The notes under the pieces: generated by a model
Told to the model about the DNA's origin: nothing
What the model saw: the letters and a program-made list of their open reading frames with translations, nothing else
The model's database searches: none
Assembly (NCBI RefSeq): GCF_001640025.1
Contig: NC_031672.1
Coordinates: 2,356,001-2,420,000 of the forward strand
From: Sugiyamaella lignohabitans
Taxonomy: Eukaryota > Ascomycota > Dipodascomycetes > Dipodascales > Trichomonascaceae
Direction: 5' to 3'
DNA length: 64,000 bases
Shown: piece after piece, positions 59,311 to 64,000 of the stretch
How positions within the stretch are numbered: position 1 is the first letter of the stretch
Layout: each line of letters begins with the position of its first letter
Program-made: the position numbers and the translations under genes

Positions 59311-61618
59311 ATGTTTCGACGCCATCATAATAACGACAAGCCTGTTGCGAGTATGGGAGTTCATGAGGTTCCTGGACACCCTCCTGGACCACCACCTCCG
59401 ATTAATAATAGCACCAGACCTCAGTCGAATCAGGATCAGAAGGTGTTTTCGGGAGGATCTGGAGATGCCGGATTGAGACCGCGATTTCTGAATATTTCAA
59501 GTGGCGAGACGGTTCATCAGCGTCTGTTTTTGACCCATGGTGGGGCAGGGCCTGCTAATACTCAGTTCGACGGTTCAATTCTTATTTATCACCATTTGAA
59601 CAGCTTTCCAAGCCAAAGATTTCCAGTGTCGGATGGCATTTTTAAAGCCATTATCCATCTCGAACCTGGCTGGAATAGAGTCAGATTTGTTTATGAGGGT
59701 CCTGGGGCTACTGGCGGACAGGAAGTGTCGTCAGTTCTGGAACTGAATTATGTCCCTCTGTTACAGGACCCGCCAGTTCATTTCTGTATTGTTCTTGGTA
59801 AAGATAGTAAAGGAGAATTCGATTCTCCAAAGTACAAACGAGACAAAGAGGGTAATGGTTTAGACCTTCTGGTGAAAAAAGTCCGGTTGGCTGGGTATAT
59901 GATGTCGTGTTTCACACATGAACAAATGAACCGTAATGGGTTTGGCCACAGATCGTTTAGACTTTATGAAGAGTTTTTGCCTGATACTTTATCAGTACGA
60001 GGTAAAGACTGTCGAACTACAGCCAAGATTCATATTGTCAGGTCAGAAAAGACTGTAGCTGAGATCCGTGACCCGAACCGAGCCCAGCAGAATCCCCATG
60101 GTAATGACACTGGTTCGCTGTTTGGAATTGCTCTTGATGCTTTAAAAGCACATGGAGGACCATTTGATTCGGGTCATCCTGTACACGCAGCGGTTATTTT
60201 TGCCGATACTCATTGGGATCCTCAACAGAAACTGGTGCTGGGTCATGCTGCACTGGGTGGTGGATCGGGTGACATTCGACTGGCAATTTTCGGCAGTCAC
60301 GCATGTCATTCATGGCCTAGCAGTATTGAAGAGATTGTTCCTGCGTTTATGGACGATACTCGAACCGATACTACTCAAGTTGCCAACGATTCCAACCAGT
60401 CTGGTACTTCGTGGGAAGCGTGTAATATTGGCCAGGGTGCGTTTATGCACGAGATAGGCCATCTTTTAGGGTGTCCTCACCAGCCATATGGAGTCATGTT
60501 ACGAGATTATATCACCTGGAATCGGTCATTTATGACGCGAGAGGCATTTTGTGCCCGAACCAACAGTCCTGGACTGCATTTGGCACTGCCTAAAGATGAA
60601 TGTGGATGGCATCGATTGGATGCTCTACGATTTAGATTTCATCCTGGATTTAGAAACCCTGATGAGGAACCAGTTCGCCAGGCGTCTAAACCCAATGTGT
60701 ATCCCGTTGAAATGGGTTCGTTTGCCAGATCCGACAGTGGTATTTACCTTGTCGAGATCCATGTAGACGGACAATGTCGCGGACACCTCGAGTTTCCCGA
60801 CCGGCCTCAAACCGAAGTATATCTTCTAGAAAGCGAGTTGCGAAGCCATATTCCTGAAAAGTATCGATCCAGCGATAAGAAAATTAAGCTGGAGATTCTC
60901 AGTGTCGGCGAACAGCAAGTTACTATTGAAGAGTTTGGCCAAACCAGTCGTACAGTAGTGATTCCCGGACTGCAATCACCAGGATTGCTGTCGAATAAGC
61001 TCGGTGGAGGCAGTGGTGACGAAACCGTCACGCTCTTCCCACCCGGAGGACAAGCTCAAATCCGAGCCATTCGCGTGTTTGCCGGCCGAGCACTCGACGG
61101 AATCGAGCTATTCTTTTTCGACGGGTCTTCAACCCTCTTTGGCAAACAAGGCGGTAAACCGAACGACTTCCCTCTCGAAGCAGGCGAAACCCTCGTCGGA
61201 CTCATGGTCCGAACCGGAGCATGGGTCGACGGAGCACAAATCATCACCTCCCATCGCCGCAGCCCTGTCTACGGCAACTCCACAGGCGGCGGAGTCCACG
61301 AGCTCATCGCACCCACTGGCTACCAACTGGCTGGCCTCTACGGTAACATCGGTGTAAGTACGGAAGGGGCACGATGCCTCCGGCGGCTGGGGCGCTGCCC
61401 CAGACCCCGTTGTGCTCGCTTCGCGAGCGGCTTGGACCGTGTTGGTCCGCCAAAAACCCGCTCTTCTGGCTCCCCGACGCCCGACTCGAGCGAAGCGAGA
61501 GGAGCAGCGGGGTCTGGGGCGGAGCCCCAGCCGCCGGAGGCACACTCCCCCCGGCAGAAACTAACAGCACCAGGCATGGACCATTTCCATCGGGATTGTG
61601 TACAATCGTATAAATTAG
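59311..61618 (+). CDS. zinc metallopeptidase with jacalin-like C-terminal domain, spliced
   Basis: Exons 59311-61353 and 61574-61618 give 695 residues, about the length of S. cerevisiae YIL108W, which it resembles. The zinc site is HEIGHLLGCPH with H380, E381, H384 and H390, in a region typical of the fungal putative metallopeptidase family (PF12044). A jacalin-like beta-prism domain fills the last ~150 residues (IRAIRVFAGRALDGIELFF ... LAGLYGNIG). Splicing out 61354-61573 adds AWTISIGIVYNRIN and a stop, which completes the last strand of the domain. Reading straight through instead would produce over 200 residues of repeat-derived and antisense-SHY1 peptide, so the spliced model is clearly better. 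The start is the first ATG; upstream codons in frame are open but lack ATG. Cellular role unknown. Confidence 0.9.
61354..61573 (+). other. intron carrying a whole GC-rich inverted-repeat element
   Basis: 220 bases: 5' site GTAAGT at 61354, branch ACTAAC at 61560-61565, acceptor CAG at 61571-61573. The repeat occupies 61376-61541, leaving 22 bases before and 32 after, a 54-base remainder typical of the other short introns here. Confidence 0.9.
61376..61541. repeat. GC-rich inverted-repeat element inside an intron (166 bp)
   Basis: Left arm with GCTCGCTTCGCGAGC, right arm with the CTCGAG-type hairpin. Pairing of the arms would bring the 5' splice site within about 45 bases of the branch site. 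Confidence 0.93.
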
Positions 61619-61641
61619 ACTATTTACAGAAAATATACAGG

Positions 61642-62589
61642 CTATCGATCGAGACTGCGAGCGTGGGCCAGTTTCGAGCTGGTGCTGAATTTGGGCGCCT
61701 GGCGCTGTTTGAACAGGATGAAGAGCATGGCCGTGGTGAGTGCCGACAGCCCGTACCAGGTGACGATGTACTGGAAATGGGTGTTGCGGAACTCCACTTT
61801 AGGAGGCTTGCCAATAGGAATTCCTCGACGAACGAGAATCTCGGGGTACACTTCGCGACCGTCGTATGTCAGGTTCTCAAGTGCTTGGATATATACAGGT
61901 TGACTTCCGGTACTGGCAGCCATGTCGTCAATACTCATGAAGTAATAGTTGCCCTTCTCTGGCTCATCAGGTGGTGTGAAAAAATTCTTGGCAGGTTTTT
62001 GTCTCAACATACACTCAATAGTCTGCTCGCCCTGAACAAGTGATTCTGGTCGCGATGATTGTTCTTTAAATCTCTTGGCAATCCAGCCTCGGAATATCAG
62101 CAGTTTCGACCCATTCTTCCGTTCTAACGGAGTCAGAACATAGTATCCGTCTTCACCTTCATATAATCTAGGTGCCACGAGCATTTCCTGGTCGTGTCGG
62201 AACGTTCCAGTAACAGTGACTCTTCGGAAATCAAACTCTTTATCCGCAATACTCGGGTTCACCACTGGCGGCAGCGGCAGTGTTGGCAGAGCCAGACTGT
62301 TCTCGGCTCGTGCAATCAGATCCTGTTTCCATTTCAATCTCTTGACCTGCCATGTACCCAGACCAAACGAGATCACCGGCATCAAACACAATAACCCGAG
62401 AAAAACGTTATTTCGAGTCCCCCTGGTCTCCTGTTTCGTCTTCGACTTGATCGGCTTCCAATCCACAATTGACGTCTTCGCCCCGCGAACTGCACTCAAA
62501 TGAACTCCCCTCCTACCAACAGCCAATCCAAACCTTGGCCCGGCCCCAACAACCTGCCCTCTAAAACAAAACATCCGTGCCAAACTCAT
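61642..62589 (-). CDS. SHY1: cytochrome c oxidase assembly protein Shy1 (SURF1)
   Basis: 315 residues if translation starts at the ATG at 62589, which has A at -3 and gives an Arg-rich presequence without acidic residues (MSLARMFCFRGQVVGAG). An in-frame ATG at 62610 would add seven residues (MLEVEER), but has poorer context. SURF1 hallmarks: first membrane segment FLGLLCLMPVISFGLGTWQVKRLKWK, then FDFRRVTVTGTFRHDQEM, GYYVLTPL, LIFRGWI, and second membrane segment YIVTWYGLSALTTAMLFILF. The protein sits in the mitochondrial inner membrane and helps assemble Cox1. Its stop is only 23 bases from that of the convergent metallopeptidase gene. Confidence 0.93.
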   Translation of the reverse strand: MSLARMFCFRGQVVGAGPRFGLAVGRRGVHLSAVRGAKTSIVDWKPIKSKTKQETRGTRNNVFLGLLCLMPVISFGLGTWQVKRLKWKQDLIARAENSLALPTLPLPPVVNPSIADKEFDFRRVTVTGTFRHDQEMLVAPRLYEGEDGYYVLTPLERKNGSKLLIFRGWIAKRFKEQSSRPESLVQGEQTIECMLRQKPAKNFFTPPDEPEKGNYYFMSIDDMAASTGSQPVYIQALENLTYDGREVYPEILVRRGIPIGKPPKVEFRNTHFQYIVTWYGLSALTTAMLFILFKQRQAPKFSTSSKLAHARSLDR

Positions 62590-62671
62590 TCTCTCCTCTA
62601 CCTCCAACATCAGATCATCCTCGCATCTTCACCATCAAACTCTTCCGCCGCGGGCCGTGCGGCGCTGGTCT

Positions 62672-62725
62672 GCCTCCGGCGGCTGGGGCGCTGCCCCAGA
62701 CCCCGGAGCTCCTGCTTCGCAGGAG
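62672..62725 (+). repeat. GC-rich repeat, left arm with decayed partner
   Basis: Intact left arm (CTCCTGC-TTC-GCAGGAG). A degraded right-arm fragment (ACTCGAGTTAAGCGAGCGG) follows at about 62751-62770. Confidence 0.85.
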
Positions 62726-62828
62726 ACTCTTGGGGGTGTCCCGGGTAGCTACTCGAGTTAAGCGAGCGGAGTCGGGAGCGAGGTGGTGGATGCAGGGTCG
62801 GCCCTGCGTATGCACGGACGATCGGTGT

Positions 62829-62966
62829 GCCTCCGGCGGCTGGGGCTCCGCCCCAGACCCTGGTGGCTCCTGCTGCGCAGGAGTTTTTCAGGGGAGCCCC
62901 ACATAACGACTTGAGAGCAGCGAAAGGAGCCACGGGGTCTGGGGCAGCGCCCCAGCTGCGGGAGGC
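62829..62966. repeat. GC-rich inverted-repeat element, 138-bp form with mutations
   Basis: Same total length as the standard copies. The left arm has CTCCTGC-TGC-GCAGGAG. The right arm has several changes (CGACTTGAGAGCAGCGAAAGG; end CAGCTGCGGGAGGC). Confidence 0.9.
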
Positions 62967-63004
62967 AGCGCCCACCCTGCGTATGCACTGGAGATCGCGG
63001 TGAA

Positions 63005-63060
63005 TCTCCTGCGAAGCAGGAGCAACCAGGGTCTGGGGCGGAGCCCCAGCCGCCGGAGGC
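63005..63060 (-). repeat. GC-rich repeat, right arm
   Basis: CTCCTGC-GAA-GCAGGAG and CTGGGGC-GGA-GCCCCAG hairpins. The CCCTGCGTATGCAC word just upstream also occurs before the 62829 element, pointing to local duplication. Confidence 0.88.
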
Positions 63061-63128
63061 AGGCGGGGGAGGGGGTGGATGTGGGATAATAAATATTAAA
63101 TAGAATTAGGTTGTGGGATGTGTAGAGA

Positions 63129-64000
63129 CTATCTTCTAGGGGCCGGGCCGGTGGCGGAGACTGTGGTGTTTTTGAATTTGTCGCGGAGCTGCTCGAGCTT
63201 TTTCTGGTCGTTTTCCGAGGCCGTGGCCACGACGCTGAAGGCGCGGTTTTTGAGGTGCATGGACGCGGGGATGTCGTTCTGGTCTCTGAGGTTGCCCTTG
63301 GGCATGCGGTAGAACCAGTCGGTTTCCTCGTTGTATTCGTAGAGGGCCCAGTCGACGCCGTATGGTTTCGGTTCGAGAACGTACAGAGTGTGAAGAGGCA
63401 CGTCGAGGTCGCCAATGGCCTCACGGCCGAGATTCATGAAATACGCCAGCAGAACTCGCGCTACTACTCGGTGACAGATGATCACACAGTTGTCGGTCAT
63501 TCGCTCCATTTCAACAATCACAGGTCGTAGACGGTTGATGACGTCAAGATACGACTCGCCTCCAATACCAGGGTACCTGTATCTGATCTTGTCGCTGACT
63601 CGTGCTCCGTATTCTTGTGGGAACTTCTCTTTGATTTCAGAGTATGTCATGCCATCACAGATACCAGCACCGAGCTCGTTGAGCATTCGGAACTCCTTGA
63701 CATCGAAATGCTCTTCGTCAAAGTAGTCTGCTGTTTCTACACTTCGTCGTAGCATACTGGTCCATGTACAGAAATGAGGCTCTTCAGGCTCGTTAAGCGG
63801 CGTGGTTGGTTGAGACCCTTCTTTTTCAAGGATTCTTACGCTCTCAGCAAATCTTGCTAATTGACGACGTCGAAATTCTGTTTTCTGGAAATCCATAAAT
63901 CGACTGAGTGCTTTGGCAAACTTTCTACCACGCTCAGTCAAAGGAGCATCACCGCCGATTCTGCCAAGTGCATTATCTTCAGACTCTCCATGACGAGTGA
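63129..64000 (-). CDS. FBP26: fructose-2,6-bisphosphatase domain protein, 5'-truncated by window edge
   Basis: 289 residues visible; the frame stays open through the right edge, so the N-terminal kinase-like part lies outside. The phosphatase domain begins at once with TRHGESEDNALGRIGGDAPLT, where the first His is the phospho-acceptor. Further motifs are ELGAGICDGMTYSEI, YPGIGGESYLDVINRLRPVI and ICHRVVARVLLAYFM with the second catalytic His. In S. cerevisiae the RHGE His is kept in Fbp26 but replaced in Pfk26, so the intact His here favours an active fructose-2,6-bisphosphatase that lowers the glycolytic activator fructose 2,6-bisphosphate. The C-terminal tail is short and basic. Confidence 0.88.
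   Translation of the reverse strand, partial: TRHGESEDNALGRIGGDAPLTERGRKFAKALSRFMDFQKTEFRRRQLARFAESVRILEKEGSQPTTPLNEPEEPHFCTWTSMLRRSVETADYFDEEHFDVKEFRMLNELGAGICDGMTYSEIKEKFPQEYGARVSDKIRYRYPGIGGESYLDVINRLRPVIVEMERMTDNCVIICHRVVARVLLAYFMNLGREAIGDLDVPLHTLYVLEPKPYGVDWALYEYNEETDWFYRMPKGNLRDQNDIPASMHLKNRAFSVVATASENDQKKLEQLRDKFKNTTVSATGPAPRR

Noticed and set aside
59251..62043. 930-codon uninterrupted reading of the metallopeptidase
   Set aside because: It reads through a repeat element and the antisense of SHY1 and begins at a TTG; the spliced model gives the expected start, length and C-terminus.

Overview
This is nuclear DNA from an ascomycetous budding yeast outside the CUG-Ser clade. The gene set is that of a yeast. 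CTG stands at positions where conserved Leu is expected, for example in the ALG14 glycine-loop region. The few introns carry a (T)ACTAAC-type branch site only 9-12 bases before the 3' AG, as in the Yarrowia/Trichomonascaceae lineage. I infer a Trichomonascaceae/Yarrowia-like species but cannot name it. I found no tRNA, rRNA, CRISPR array or complete transposase gene.

Layout. 1-12.9 kb: an alpha-arrestin (cut by the left edge), a small fungal membrane protein, a WBP11-like splicing factor, RIX1, PIS1, DAL1 and ATP4. 14.4-19.3 kb: a short-chain dehydrogenase and the first copy of a PIPK-like gene. 21-31.4 kb: a Skt5/Chs4-family Sel1-repeat protein, SUB2 (824-base intron), RXT3 and ALG14 (four exons). 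31.9-38.9 kb: EGH1 (steryl-beta-glucosidase), TAF10 and the second, inverted copy of the PIPK-like gene. 40-43.4 kb: GLR1 and SNP1. 45-52.6 kb: two secreted acid phosphatases in tandem, a YeeE/YedE-type transporter and a DAL5/TNA1-type permease. 52.9-58.9 kb: FOX2 and a mitochondrial ICL2, divergently transcribed. 59.3-64 kb: a zinc metallopeptidase with a jacalin-like domain, SHY1 and the C-terminal part of FBP26 (cut by the right edge).

The most striking feature is a dispersed GC-rich inverted-repeat element. I count about 49 arms at more than 20 loci, in most intergenic regions and in no exon. The standard form is about 138 bp with roughly 55-60 bp inverted arms. Each arm holds two short hairpins whose stems vary in sequence but keep pairing. 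One copy sits inside an intron near the 3' end of the metallopeptidase gene. Removing it leaves an ordinary 54-base intron and restores the expected C-terminus, so the long open frame running through that region is an artefact.

The second notable item is a PIPK-like gene present as two inverted, about 3-kb copies with ~96% protein identity. The kinase domain appears to lack the DLKGS motif and the Asp of MDYSLL. Other points are an AUG-less but mitochondrial-presequence-like leader in front of GLR1, an intron placed directly after the start codon of SNP1 (U1-70K), and a GC-AG intron in ALG14.

Most genes are unrelated housekeeping genes. Two local groupings look functional: FOX2/ICL2 (fatty-acid oxidation plus propionyl-CoA disposal through the methylcitrate cycle) and the acid phosphatase pair with CACGTG (Pho4-type) boxes upstream.
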